Shown: positions 33,690 to 46,680, counted from the first letter of the stretch. The stretch is 64,000 nt of DNA from Isoetes taiwanensis (GCA_021234155.1 JAJEKV010000002.1:42397203-42461202), one strand, 5' to 3'. Translations and numbers: made by a program. The notes: generated from the letters alone by a model not told the origin.

Positions 33690-36090
33690 GGTAATCACAT
33701 GTTCTTACTTATGGCATTTGGATCTAGGAGTCTTGTCGAATCAAATGTCCTGCTATTCAAAATTATTAGATTGCATACGGTGCCATAAAATGTCCATGAC
33801 ATGATATAGATTCTTATGATGCGAAGCATGTTCATGCTCTTTATTGGAATATGTAGGACAATAAGGGGGGGTCCCGGGGGGGTTTGATATGGTTCGTATA
33901 AATCACTATCCCTGAGACCATAGACCATACGCCTAAAACATTTGAATAGATTATTATTGGGGAAAAAAAAAAACATAGATTCAATAGAAAAAATAAGTAT
34001 GTTAGTTTGCTGGTAGCATTGGTTAAAGCGTTCTTATTAGGATATTGAATTACTTTGGTAGAGTCCGTATCTCAAAATCTGAAACATTAAGCTTTGGTAT
34101 TTCATATTCCAAAAGCTTAGGTGAACATTATTCCACGTTTCAAAATCATAGGCACCCCGAGCCATAAACGACCATAATTGAATAGGAGGCACAGAGGCTC
34201 CAACATATAATCTGGGCCATACGATGGACAGATCCGATGATTGAGGTAGTCAAGGGTGCACCTCCTTTAGAATACATAGCACAATAACGGGGGGGTCCAG
34301 GGGGGTGATATGGTTGCATAAATCACTATGCCTGAGATCATAAACCATACCCCTAAAACATTTGAATAGATTATTATTGGGAAAAACAAATATATAGATT
34401 CAATAGAAAAAATAAGCACGTTAGTTTGCTCGAAGCATTGGTTAAAGCGTTTTTATTAGGATATTGAATTATTTTGATAGAGGTTCGAGTCTCCGTATCT
34501 CAAATTCTGAAACCTTAAGCGAACACGTATAGAGAGGAGTCCTGGTATTTTATATTCTAAAACTTTAGGTGAACCTGCATTCCATGTTTCAAAATCATAG
34601 GCACCCCCAGTCATAAACGACCATAATTGAAACAGGAGGCACCCAGAGACTCCAACATACAATCTAGGCCAGACGACTGAGGTAGTCCAGGTTGCATAAA
34701 CACTATCCTGAGACCATCCATATCCCTAAAACATTTGAATAAATTATTATTGGAAAAAAAAACATAGATTCAATAGAAAAAAATAAGCACATTAATTTGC
34801 TGATAGCATTGGTTAAAGCATTCTTATTAGAATATTGAATTATTTTGGTAGAGGTTCGAGTCTCCGTATCTCAAAATCAGAAACCTTAAGCGAACACGTA
34901 TAGAGAGGAGTCTTGATATTTCATATTCCAAAATCTTGGGTGAACCTGTATTTTATGTTTCAAAATCATAGGCATCCCCAGCCATAAACGACCATAATTG
35001 AAACAGGAGGCACCCAGAGGCTCCAACATACAATCTGGGCCATACGATGGACAGATCCGACGACTGAGGTAGTCAGGGTGCACCTCGTTTAGAATATGTA
35101 GCAAAACAACAGGGGGTTTCAGGGGGATTTGATATGGATGTAAAAATAACAATTCCTGAAACTATAGACCATATATCCCTAAAACAATCGAATAAGTTGT
35201 TATAAAAAAAACATAGATTCAAGATAAAAAATAATCGCATTAGTTCACTGGGTATACTGGTTAAAGTAGTTTTAGTTAGGACATTGAATTATTTTGGTAG
35301 AGGTTCGAGCTCCCGTATTTCAAATTCTAAAATCTTAGGCAAAGTCGTATCAAGGTTCGATATTCCCTTAAAACCTTAGGCGAAATCGTATTTCAAATTT
35401 CAAAATCATAGACGCCTCCAATCATAAATGACTATAAGCGAAACGAGAGGTGACCACAGGCCCCAACATACAATCTGGGTCGTAGGATCGACGAATTCGA
35501 TAACTGTGGTAGCCAGGATACACCTCGTTTAGAATATGTAGCACAATAATGGGGGGTTCCAAGGGCATTTGATATGGTTGCATAAATCACTATTCCTGAG
35601 ACCATAGACCATACCCCTAAAACATTTGTATAGATTATTATAGGAAACAAAAAAAAAAAACATAGATTCAATAGAAAAAATAAGCATGTTAGTTTGCGGG
35701 TAGCATTAGTTAAAGCGACCTTATTAAGATATTGAATTATTTTGGTAGAGGTTCGAGTCTCCCTATCTCAAAATCTGAAACCTTAAGCGAACACGTATAG
35801 AGAGGAGTCCCAGATTTCATATTCCAAAACCTTAGGTGAACCTGTATTCCACGTTTCAAAAACCCCCAGTCATAAATGACCATACTTGAAACAGGAGGCA
35901 CCAGGCTCCAACATACAATCTGGGCCATATGATGGACAGATTCGACCACTGAGGTAGTCCGGGGTGCACTTCGTTTATAATGGCCAAGAAAATAGTAAAA
36001 TGGGCTTTGATTTAGAGAAAGCAAATCACCTGTTCATATGAAGTTTTGAGGCCAGGATCCAGACTAGGATCCTTGTCCAATCAAATGTTT
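33690..36090 (+). repeat. Tandem array, about five units of 360-450 bp, with tRNA-like A and B boxes
   Basis: Units share the words CATAGATTCAATAGAAAAAA, ATTGAATTATTTTGGTAGAG, CTCCAACATACAATCTGGG and AACATTTGAATAGATTATTA. Each contains TAGCATTGGTTAAAGCG-like sequence followed about 45-55 bases later by GGTTCGAGTCT (34492, 34853, 35302 with GC for TC, and 35750; the first unit near 34013 lacks part of the second box). These match the internal A and B promoter boxes of tRNA genes, of the long-variable-arm kind. The flanks at 33690-33750 and 36018-36090 are also similar to each other. The array is best described as tandemly multiplied SINE-like or tRNA-like sequence. No intact tRNA can be folded by eye. 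Confidence 0.75.
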
Positions 36091-38345
36091 ATATGCAATG
36101 GCATACGTACAGGGAAAAAAATCTGATGGAACAACAAAGAAAAGCTATATTGGCCTAGATTAAATAAATAAAAATATGTAATCTAATAGCCATTTTCCAT
36201 TCCAGAATCACTAGATGAAATGATTGTTTGACAATTGATATGGTAGTAGATTCAGGAAGCGCAGACATATTCATATGTCAAACGTGCCTTAGAAAAGCAA
36301 TATGAGATCATATGAGGAGTATGAAGAAATGTTTGTCCTAGTCTCTATCTTGGGATGTACATCTAAATAAGATCATATATTATACAAATTGAGGAATAAA
36401 ACAATACAGTAACAAAAGAATACAGTAATTAATTGATTATCTCCATAACTATAGACAGTTTCTATGCATTTGTTGCAGTTGTAGCAAGTTTATTCCTGCC
36501 AAACTTACTTTGGTATGTGACCCTTCTACCATTTATTTTAAATAAGAAAGCCATGGGAATGCAATGGAAAGAATCTTGGAAGAGCAAGGTAGACTATAGA
36601 ATCGTTTTATTACCTGCAGACATAACGAGAATATTTACTTGGAAACACTAACTATAAAATAAAACTCATTTAAAATGAAATGGACATGAAAAGAAAGTTG
36701 ATCTAGCTGTAGTTTTTCATGCATTAGATTTGGAAACTGTGGTAAGCCAGGAGACCGTAGAGCATACTTCATAAGAAGGTGATGCACATTCAATCCTTTA
36801 GAATTAGATGCCCTGCACAGATCGACAGCAAGTGATAAGTTCATGTTTGAAAGGAAAAAGTGATATATGTTATCCCTTAGTGCTTCACATTTAGCATGCG
36901 TTCATGACTCAATAACATATGCAAAAATACTATGCATCTGATAAAATAAAATCTGAGGACAAAGTATAAATCCCTATCCATGAAACTACAAGTATATGTA
37001 GATATAATCTATGTTGATCTAAAAGGCATTCGATTTGTTAAGATACCATCCCACTTAAAACTGTAGCATGGACAAAGGTCAGAAAGCCAATAAAAGCATA
37101 CCTCAATCATTGGATCTACTCGAAACCTTGCAACAATCTTATTCGCAAACAGATCTAATAGAGATTAAAAGAATATTTAGGGTAAACATTTATTTTGTGC
37201 AGTAAGAAGCTCCGAAGATTTACCTTTTTGTGACTATACTGTGGTAATAAGAGTCGGCAGAGCCATAGCAGGCTAAATTGAAATAAAAGAGAGAAGAGTT
37301 CTTACTTCTAGAATATTGCTTTGGCCCGGGCTCTTTTTTAAAGCTAGCTTTGCTTCGAGATATTCCTTGACCTTCCTTGAATAGAACAACCGACATGATC
37401 AGTGTCATTCAAACACAGCTTAGATAGCTCATTTCAAAACAACACAATGGAGTATACGAAATCTAAGGCGACTTACATTCGCCAAAAGTGCAGTAAAATA
37501 AACCTCTGAAAATCCATCGAATCTGTATACAAGCACATAAAGGATGCATCTCTCATTGAAATATGGTTGGGAAAAAATCCATCTGCCATTGCATAATCTT
37601 GAGTAATCGTGGCATGCAGCGGTGTGAGAAAAGGCAGAAAAAAAAAATAGTGAAACTATTTTCTATGCCAACAGATGCTTAGATCATATGGACACCTTGC
37701 AATTTGCAGTCATAGAGCAAGCGGATAAGACTGCCCACGGCCTACCCCTGGTCGAAATAATACCTCAAAGATTTGGCCTAATTTTTGGAAGAACGGAAAT
37801 ATTTGTCTGCCACCAAATCATCAACAATCTTAAGAAATCGCCTTATAAAAAATTCAAACACTTTTCCACCAAACCAGAAAATCCCAAATTAACAAGATTG
37901 ATATCATCTATACCAATTTTAACGCAGTGTTCAAGTATAATTCTAAGGCAACAAGAGATTGCTAATAACACCCATATAAGCTACATGAAGCTTGTGCAAG
38001 TTCCATGTGATTTACAACGTGTAGGCCAATACTCTAGAGTTGTAGTATTATATTAGCCTAAGTTTAATAATAGATTTTTAATCGGTATTTATATGCAATC
38101 TCCTGGCCTATTGACATTGCATTTCTAACTATTAAAAGGCCTTTTATACATATTCTCTACAAACAAAGAGTGCAATGAATGAAGTTTAATAACATTTTCA
38201 AATGTTGCAATGTGAGACCAATGGATGCCCCTAAGAAAGTTTGCTTCAAGTGTACCAACAATTTGAAGCGTTTGTTGTGAATGCTAGACTTTAAATTCAA
38301 ATTTGCCTTGTAAACCATATTCTATGCAGCATGGTTTCATTATAA
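36091..38345. other. 2.2 kb without a recognised gene
   Basis: AT-rich sequence with short open frames (for example 37688-38056, plus, 122 codons) that show no known motif. A minus-strand piece near 37400-37310 has exon-like edges (an AAG acceptor side and a GAAGTAAGAA donor-like word) but no recognisable product. It could hide small exons of a decayed gene. I see nothing that can be named. Confidence 0.4.
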
Positions 38346-38765
38346 AGACGTGTTAACCCAATGGATGAATACAAGAGCCAGGAATATCCAAATGCAAACA
38401 TTGCAAGATCCCTATCGCAGTTAATGGCTCGCTATAGAACAAGCTCGCATAGATTAGAGTTGGAAGTAGGACGTTGGGAGAAAGATATCAGTGGAAGAAA
38501 GAATATGCAAGTTATGTGATAGGGAGAGCATAGAAGATGAGGGTCATGTGTTCACTTCTTATATGGCTTACATAAACATTAGAGATAGGTTCAATATTGA
38601 AACCAGTGATTTCTGTTCATTCTTCATGATACCACACATGGTTGTAAGGCAATACATAAGGGCAATAGATACATACCGTGTACTGGACTATAAATGACAA
38701 TGCGTGTAGGCTCTATGGCCTCTCGAGGCCCAAAGAGAGCTAGATAAATAAATAAATAAATTTGC
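38346..38765 (+). mobile_element. Non-L1 LINE 3' remnant with (TAAA)n tail
   Basis: A short piece of LINE C-terminus: SLSQLMARYRTSSHRLELEV, then in another frame ERICKLCDRESIEDEGHVF (zinc knuckle) and a stop at 38697, then a 3' UTR ending in TAAATAAATAAATAAAT near 38745-38762. It resembles the C-terminus of the LINE at 15608-16775 (R-x-x-S-H-x-L-x-x-E, C-x2-C, E-D-E-x-H) and so is of the same broad non-L1 type. It is heavily 5'-truncated. Part of its 3' end also appears in repeat unit 1 at about 20170-20330, in reverse orientation. Confidence 0.65.
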
Positions 38766-38868
38766 CTTGTAAACCATACTCTACGCACATATACTATGTA
38801 CTACTCTTAGAAGCCACCACATGCGAACATCCCAATGTTCCATCTCTTTGTTCCATCTCTTTTCTTCG
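38590..38868 (-). repeat. Missing second half of tandem unit 2, inverted
   Basis: The reverse complement matches 20111-20338 of repeat unit 1: AGAAAAGAGATGGAAC, TGTGGTGGCTTCTA, GAGTATGGTTTACAAGGCAA, TCGAGAGG and TGTGGTATCATGAAGAATGA appear in the same order. The match stops at 38868 (CTTCG on plus). Unit 2 at 20340-20730 stops within about 10 bases of the corresponding point. Confidence 0.85.
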
Positions 38869-41800
38869 GGGTCCATAGATTCTCACTCATGTAAAATCTG
38901 TCATGAAGGCAACATATGGGATCAGCTTTGTGGACCAACTGAAAGCATTGGGCTTAGTCCTGGCAAGAATAAGGTTATTGGAAACCAGAAGATTTGACCA
39001 AGCACAATTTTCTTGAGGAAGAAGAGCCTTGAAATTCTTGTTTTTCATGAATCTGTCTGTAACCATGTTAAAGTCGCCTCCTAGAACCAACTCATCAATG
39101 TTCAGATTAGCCAGACTCTGATTAATCTTGTTCAATATCTTAATCCTATCAGAGGGATTGTGATAGGAATAGACATTGGCAAAGGCTATTTTACAAGAAT
39201 CAACACTACCAACCAGGAGCTGCCATCTCCCATTATTATCGTGAACCATGTAATTAATCTCCAAGTTGGTTTTTTGACTCCAAGCAATGGCAATACCTGC
39301 AGAAGAGTCGTTAGCACTGATAGACCAAACTTTAAAATTAGGGGGAAAGGTCCTGGAAATGATGTTTCCATGATCAGGATCATGAATTTTGTGCTTCTGG
39401 ATAAATAAAATATCAGGGGTAAGAGTAGAGAGACAAACCTTACGGCGATCCCTTTTAACCAAACTATTGATGCCCTGGAGATTCCAGGTGATAATCTTAA
39501 TAGGATTAATCATTAATATTTATACAAACCTTTGGCCATCCTAGAATGGAAGGCTGAATTTCTCGAGCTAAGTCTGATAGGTCCAACATAGGATTTTTTC
39601 TGGCCTCTTCCTCTACTTTTGGAAGTGATCTGTTTCCAACCCATCTCATCACATGAATGAATGAGGTCATTCTCTGAAACATCATTTTTAATCTCCTCCT
39701 CTTTATAAGTTTCTCTCCTAATTGGGAAGGACAGGGTTACCATGCATGTGTTGATCTTGACTGCTAGATTGACATTTTTCAATATAAGATTCCAATCATT
39801 GTCTAGAAACAGAGAATTGGAATCAGGGGCCTAGAGATGATCATTGTTATCCAGTCCTTTTATATTGATACCAACATCAGCAGCAGCAAGTTGACTTTCC
39901 TTATTATCCTTGACAGAACCATTGCCTTCTCACTGCAAACTTTTTTGGACGCCATTCTTGTCGGATAACAAGGGGAGGATATTTGCTATAAAAATTGTTA
40001 CCATTATCTCCCAAATCCTTCTTCGATTTCTGGTTAGTCGGATGCTTGGAGAAGACAATTTTAAGGTTAAGGAATCTATCCTCGGATATTTTGATCTTAA
40101 CTACATCCAACCACTTGGAATCAATTTCTTTAGAAATACAGACCGAGGGAAAATCCGTTTGAGGGATATTTATGCATATAATTTTCCCAAGATTGCTAGA
40201 AATGGCTTTAAGGTGGGATATGGTCCACACGGCCGAGGGCAGATTAGGAAAAGTTGCCCAGATAGAAGTCAAAATATGACTAGAATTACCGGGCGTAAAC
40301 AAGGGGCTTTTTTTAGAATGTAATTCACACTAAAACTATTCCTGCACAAGATCTGAAAGGTTTTATCATCAATTTTAAGCAGAGATTGAATAGGGATCCT
40401 TTGTGTTTTGGTAATCCAAAATTTAACCTCGCCAATAGATGGGCATTTGATAGGGAAGTGGATAAGAAGCCCTTTCTCAGAGTAGAGGTTAGAGGTAGTG
40501 GGGTCCTTAATGCTTGAAAGATCAATAAAATCCAAGCAATCAGAGGGTTGGTTAACAACTGGATCATCACAAGAAACAACATTAAGCAAAGCATTTTTAT
40601 AAGAAAGCAAATTGTGACCTTTTGTCTTGTCGCTTTTGCCCAGAACGTGAACTCTATTGCTTATGCGATGATCCTCCAGTTTGGTACTTGTTCTATTCAG
40701 CCCAGAATTATTGATTTCTTCGCAATTCTTGCAATCACATTGTCCTGCTTCTAACGGGTTAAAGAAGCCATTGGCATCTCTGGTTTTACAAGCAATAGTA
40801 TCTTTTTTTAGTTTAGTATGAAAGGTTTCATATTTCTATGAAACTTCCCCAAGAAACTAGTCTGCTCCCAATGGCAGTCTACTCAGGATTTGCTTTTGAT
40901 GCCTTTCGATGACATGATCTTCAGCTTCCTTCCACCTTTTTATCAGTTTAATTGAGGCTTTCGAGTTCCATTGAAGACTGTCCAGATTGACCAAAGACAT
41001 CTTGGCTAGGTTGAGCATCTCATTCATAGAATTCCGAAAGATATTATTTTCGAGGCTGCAACAATCTTTTTCTGTATGATCCTGTTTGGCCATGATCAGC
41101 TTGTATAGGTTTCTACCCATATCTTGGAGCAGTTCTATGGTATTCCAGACTCAGTCCCTGTCATTTTCTCTTCCAGAATTGTAATCTTTTTCCAGTTTTT
41201 TCAGTTTATCCAGATTTCTGCATATAATACCGTCCTCTAGAACATCTATGCAAATCGCTGCCGCCCTCTGTTGATCCTTGATAAGCTCGAAGGTGATATA
41301 TAAGGACTTCATTTTGTCCCATACTTGATCTTTCCTGTCCTTCATCCAAAAAATATTTGTCCACTCTTCATCTTCGATCTTTTTGAGTTCTTCATAACCT
41401 GCTGGTTCTGTGCCAGAACCGATTTGCCCTTTCCTTCCTTGACCATTCTTAGTTTTCACCCACGAATCTCCACACCAGGATTTGAAGGTCAGAGAAAAAC
41501 CAAGCCGGACGAAGATCAAAGAATTTCGTCCAATGCAAGAGCGGTTCAATTCCAAATCTTTCAAGCACCGAAATTTGAAATAAGTTGCGTGAAAATCTGC
41601 CTAGAGCGAGATAGCCAGAATTGTGAGCCGAAACTCTTAAAGATCCGACCCTGTCAAAATACAGAATACTGAGAAAATAATTGTTCAAAGTAGATCTGCT
41701 AAATCCTATTCTAGTTCTAGAATTGTACGTTTGGATAATTAAACTATCTAAGGCTGACACTGTCACATCAAATTCTAGGGGGGTAACGGGGAAGCCCAAT

Positions 41801-41875
41801 CCCTGGAGAACAGCCTCCAAGAAGGCCTCATCCATCGGGACCGGTCTTCGCACGAAACCCGAGGCGCTTCATGAA
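38869..41875 (-). mobile_element. L1 LINE, 5' half (ORF1 and endonuclease)
   Basis: Read on the minus strand from about 41853, several overlapping frames carry an ORF1 with a DUF4283-like part near 40600-39900 (FWITKTQRIPIQSLLKIDD, LGKIICINIPQTDFPSVCI) and a basic C-terminus. The endonuclease frame is 39513-38887. The copy breaks off at about 38869, inside the endonuclease shortly after PYVAFMTD. The rest of ORF2 is not adjacent: its expected continuation begins at 20731 on the plus strand. ORF1 changes frame several times, so the element is not functional. Base composition and codon use match the 3' half. Confidence 0.85.
38887..39513 (-). CDS. L1 ORF2 endonuclease domain (partial)
   Basis: A 208-codon frame opens MINPIKIITWNLQGINSLVK, the start of apurinic-like endonucleases of LINEs, which nick target DNA for reverse transcription. 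Other motifs: LFIQKHKIHD (usual E replaced by K in the QE/QK-T/H motif), WQLLVGSVDSCKIAFANVYS, and LVLGGDFNMVTD with the catalytic Asp/Asn pair. Its ATG overlaps the ORF1 stop by one base (TAATG, 39515-39511). The final SDH motif is not here but is visible at 20742 on the other strand. Confidence 0.8.
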   Translation of the reverse strand: MINPIKIITWNLQGINSLVKRDRRKVCLSTLTPDILFIQKHKIHDPDHGNIISRTFPPNFKVWSISANDSSAGIAIAWSQKTNLEINYMVHDNNGRWQLLVGSVDSCKIAFANVYSYHNPSDRIKILNKINQSLANLNIDELVLGGDFNMVTDRFMKNKNFKALLPQENCAWSNLLVSNNLILARTKPNAFSWSTKLIPYVAFMTDFT

Positions 41876-41939
41876 ACGTTCATGTCGCTTGCTCGGTCGT
41901 GTTGACTTTCACACAAAACTTGATGCACAAAAACAACTC

Positions 41940-42729
41940 CAGCAATTGTATGATAATCATCATAAAGTTAGGAGATCAACACTTTCAGTAAGGAAGAGAC
42001 TCAATAGTTTGAATTAGTCAATGCCCAAATATATGATCTTCTAGCTCAATTAACAGTTCATGCTGCCACTCACACACAGATGTAGGATTTGATCACGGCG
42101 TTAGAAACCTCCCATGCAGCTCATGCCCACATCCAGAGTTTAGAAGCTCAGCTCAAGGAAGTGGATGTTGAAAGGACCATCTTGAAAGTCAAAGTCTCCC
42201 ACCTCATGTTACAGACTGGTACTTTTGGCATTGCCCCACCACTTGACAAACTCAAGGCTGTGATGATTGCGTATCAAAAGAAAGAGCAAAAGCTCCAAAG
42301 TGAACTTTCTAAACATAAAACTTAGGTACCCAATTTGAGGACTCAAGTTATCGAGTCTAATTCCACTGTGGAAGCAGCCCATCAACGTAAGGAACTTCTT
42401 TTATAGTTGGCCTTTCAGGTGCCACATAATTTTCCTTCACTTGTCAGATACTTTGCTTTATGTGCTCTCATAACAATAGTTGTTCCTTATCCATTGGCAA
42501 AATTATGGCATTTGATCACTGCCTACTCTGGTATTCTGCCCCTTTGGTTGGATTTGGCTTACCCGATAGGTGCATGCTTTGTGCCTTGATCTGCCTAAGG
42601 CATCTTCAAGTTGAAGGTCTTGACATCTTTTCTTTGCTCATTGCACAATCTATGGTCTATGTCATACATGATCATATGGACATACATAACAAGAGGCCTT
42701 TCTTTCGTCGAATTCTTTGTTATAGGATG
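41940..42729 (+). pseudogene. Coiled-coil gene relic, left part (interrupted by CACTA)
   Basis: The frame 42089-42325 reads AHIQSLEAQLKEVDVERTIL, QKLQSELSKHK and similar heptad-like helix. In-frame stops precede and follow it. Further right, other frames give non-coil text (DIFSLLIAQSMVYVIHDHMD). The same style of protein, QVHTLETQLQEKH, is encoded at 48147-49226, and a C-terminal-like part resumes beyond the CACTA element at 59055. The family is not recognised. The relic has several stops and frame changes. Confidence 0.4.
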
Positions 42730-43500
42730 CTACTACAAGAGAACAGGGGTTTATTGTCACTTTTATTGTCACTTTATACACTATTGCAGATTCCTGAGAA
42801 TTGACAAAAATGTGACCATAAAAATATCAAAAATTAGTGACGATACATCGTCAGTTTTTTGTCAACTTTTTTGGCATTTTTTATCAGCTTTATTGGCATT
42901 TTTTTGTCATCCATTTTGTCATATTTTAAGTTATTTTTGGACACTTTTTTTATCACCTATTTTGTCATATTTTAGGTCATTTTTATCACCTTTTTGGCAC
43001 TTTTTTATCACCTATTTTGTCATATTTTTATACTATTTTGGGGCACTTTTTTGTCATTTATTTTAACATATTTTAGGTCAATTTTTGTCTCTTTTTTGGC
43101 ACTTCTTGTCACCTATTTTGTCCCCCCCTTTTTTTAGGCATCTTTTTGTCATCTTTTCAACGTATTTCAAGTCACTTTTGTCACCTTTTTTACAATTTAT
43201 TGTCACTTCTTTTGCCATGTTTTAAGCCTTCTTTGTCATTCTATTGTCATCTATTTGACACACGACGTATCATTTTTCCTAGTTATTTTGATTAAAGTCA
43301 TTTTTTTGTGAACTTTACGTCATCTCTTTGTCATTCCCTTAGGTCACCCTCATAGTCAATATTTTGTCATTATATTGTTGTCAACAATTTGACACTTATT
43401 TTCATTTTCTTGTCATAATTTTGTAACTTTGGTACCATGCATTATATTTTTTGTTATCATTATTTTATCTGCTGTTTTGTCACAGGCATTCTAATATCAT
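42730..43500 (+). repeat. CACTA left terminus and subterminal TGTCA array
   Basis: After the terminal repeat, about 740 bases are dominated by TTTTGTCA, TTTATCACC and TATTGTCAC words, well over twenty copies, spaced roughly 10-35 bases. In CACTA elements such subterminal repeats are binding sites for the element's TNPA-type protein. They are in the same strand orientation as those of the right end. Confidence 0.8.
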
Positions 43501-46480
43501 ATAGCCCAAGGGGCCCAGGGATTTGAACCCCATAGTACCATCTCACGTATTAGCAAAGAACCACAAAATTTCTTAGAGCATCTGGTAAAAATACTAAAGT
43601 GTGAATGCCTAGACTATGAATCATGTATTTGATTAGCAAGGATGATATGCATTTGCAATGGGGCAGGGATGGGCACATTATGATAAAAAGTTTAGATAGA
43701 ACCTGCAAGCTTCAATATCCACATCTCTGCATATCAAATCTAACAGTTCAAATCTGACAATCATATCGCAACAATAATATAAGACTTCAGCAACGTAACG
43801 ATCAAGGTCCAAAAGAGGTTTATATAACTTACTGATGAATGTGAGCAATACAAGCTATATAAATCTGCAAAAAATGCTTCTCTTTTCAATCCATGTAAAA
43901 CCTGCAGCAAAGAGAGATGTGAATGAAGAAAGCAATCCATTACCATGGAGGATTACAGACCATTCATTATTGTCTTTTGCTACTATGTTTAACATATTCC
44001 TACTCCAACCAGATCTGAAGCTAATAAACAAGGAGCAGGTGCAAGTACACTATGTTAAGAATCACATACACTTGCAGATTACACATGAATACACTTGCAG
44101 ATCACCGATCTTGGCATATCTCAACACTAGGAACTATCTCATGAAATGGTACTAAGACTTGTGGAGACCGATCCTCTAAGAACGGTAAATGCAAGCAATC
44201 TATAACTGGTGATTTATGAGGAGCTAATCTTAAACAAATCAATTGATGAGGTGTTGAAGGATAGAACAAATTGCAATAAATAGATCTGCCAACAATAAAA
44301 TACTCTAGCATAGATCAGATACAACTTGGACTGTGAACTTACACCAACTTAATTAAATTACAATTTCCCAAACTACGGGAAGAGAGAAGTGGAGATGAGT
44401 AACAATGAACACTATTCTGCAAAAGCCCAAACACACAAACCCTTAGTAGTCCTTACAATGGGGTTGTTCTGCTCTTCTAGTACTATGAATAAAACCATGA
44501 ATCAGAGCTATAAAAGTGGGAATTAGAGTTTCAAGACCAATAGAAATATGAATTGGATTCAATTTTAGAGATGATTTAAAGCTAGAGCTGACGTATATTA
44601 CTGGCACATATACTGTAATTTCAGTTGTGCCATGTCAAATTTTTGCAAAGCATGCCAAATGCTATAACAGTGATGTAAGCTTGAATGTATTGCAAACCTG
44701 CATCTTACTTCATAAAATGATTAGTCCTAGACGTATTGCAACATGTCACTACAAGTAGAGTGCTAGAGAGTGAACATGCTGCATAGACAATGACAAACAC
44801 AACACGAATTGTTTAAGCCAATGGCTTGCAAATGTGACCAACAGATTTAAAGCACCATGCAACAACAGATGCATGCAAGAAATGCATGCATAGATTATGG
44901 AACAACATGTGAATGTAAGCAATAAATCTAAATCAATCAACGTGTAAAACATACTATATATAATAGGGATTTCTGTCTATATAAATTGGTTCATCGGTCT
45001 GCCTGTCTATACTACTTCTGAAAAATAACCTACATATTTCATTTATGAAGAAACTGAATTACATCCAAGGTTATGTTATCGTTCTCAAGAGAAAAACTAA
45101 AAAACTCACATTTGTGCACATAGGCTTTTCAGAAGCAAATGCCGGCACCAGTAAGGGCTACTCCTATAAGAAGCACATACGACAAATTATAAAAAGCAAG
45201 CTTGCAGACTTTGTAACGAGCTTGCATTCAGATACATGCCTCCTCTAAACAAAAGAAAGAATCAAGATACTATTTGCCAAAACCTCTTCCACGACCTTCC
45301 ATTCTCCCGCAACTCACTTGTTTTTCCGCCCTAAATCCACTAGACCATAGATCCATTTAGAGGTATTTTCTTCAATGCCATAAATCCTCTAAACCACCGC
45401 TGTTGTCGGATATGCCGCCCTCATCACTGCCTTTAGCCGCCCTCCCTGAATTTTATTCGCGCCTATTCATCTTTTTGCCTGCCCTTTTTTATACCAAACT
45501 TATTAATTCTTGTCCCTTTTATCCATGTTCATAACACCTAGATTCAAAACTGTGGTGATTTGGAGTTGATTTGGAGCAATTTTTAAACTAATCGGCATTG
45601 AATTGAAGGATTGATGAGTGATGTGAGGAGATATATTGAGGGCGGGATGTCATCTAAGGTCATTAGGAGCAGTTTAGAGCGAGTCGATTTTATAATCCTA
45701 ACAGATTTGGAGTAAGCACAGCCTAGTCCATAGACATGTTGCTATCTCTTTTGCTTCTTGTTCAATTTGACAAGTTTCTAATGTCGTCAATTAGTGATTT
45801 AACGACCGGTATCCGCTATCGAGAGTTGGCCGCTTTTAACCTTTGCTTTGCCAAGTGGCCCAATGAGGCATAGCAAAAGCGGGGCTTCTCAACCGTTGTT
45901 CCAATACCCCTTTTATTCCTGATCTAGAAACAAGCGAGAACAAGATGGAGCTTGTAATACCGCCCGGTCCCGCGAAAGGTGTACGTCCATCCTAGCGGGC
46001 GGCGAGAATGCGATGGAAAGGTGCTCGGCTCTAAGGTGGCGTTGAGACAGTCCCAAATAATATTGCAGATTGGCCTTCCTTTGTGCGGTGGCTTAAGGGA
46101 AAACGGTGTCAATGAAATCCTCGGGACGGGATGGTTGGATGGAAATTCCAACCCATGAAGCTCAGCAAGAACCGGAGCCCCTCTCGCGCGGAATTTGCTT
46201 GCCATGTCCGGAAAGAGTCGCCACCGCCACAAATGAGTGCAGGTGTGTATAATTTCAATCGGAAAGTGAAATCTTTGGCAACGATTGTTTTTGCTTACCC
46301 TAATAAATAAGTCTGAGTAGTAGGTCTTCTCAGGTTACCTAAAATTTAATGGCTCTTTTTGATAGAGCTGCTGTAGCACATGCCAAGGAGTAACCCATGT
46401 TGGATTCACTCTCCCTGTAGAGCCCACTTTTAGGATCAATAATCTGACTTAAGTTTATTTGTCATGCTTTTATGTAGGGT
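43501..46480. other. CACTA interior, no gene recognised
   Basis: About 3 kb with short open frames only. A GC-richer block at 45940-46240 differs in composition from its AT-rich surroundings and may be a fragment of another repeat, not identified. Confidence 0.4.
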
Positions 46481-46680
46481 AATTTTATTTGCATGTATTT
46501 TGTCCTGTAGGAGCCCAGAGCTGTGTACTTCTTGCGAAAGCCCCTTCGTGTTCCCAATTAGTCAGTTTTCTGAAAGCCCCTTGTTTCTTTCTCCCTCCCT
46601 TGTTGTTTGTGTTGTTTTTTTCTGATTTTCCCCTCCTTCTCCTTGTCTCACTGGCGTTTGGTTCAATCTTTAATGTGCAG

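Noticed and set aside
36200-36300. VVDSGSADIFI-like text resembling an aspartic protease site
   Set aside because: Too short, with no further retroelement domain nearby in the right order; likely chance.
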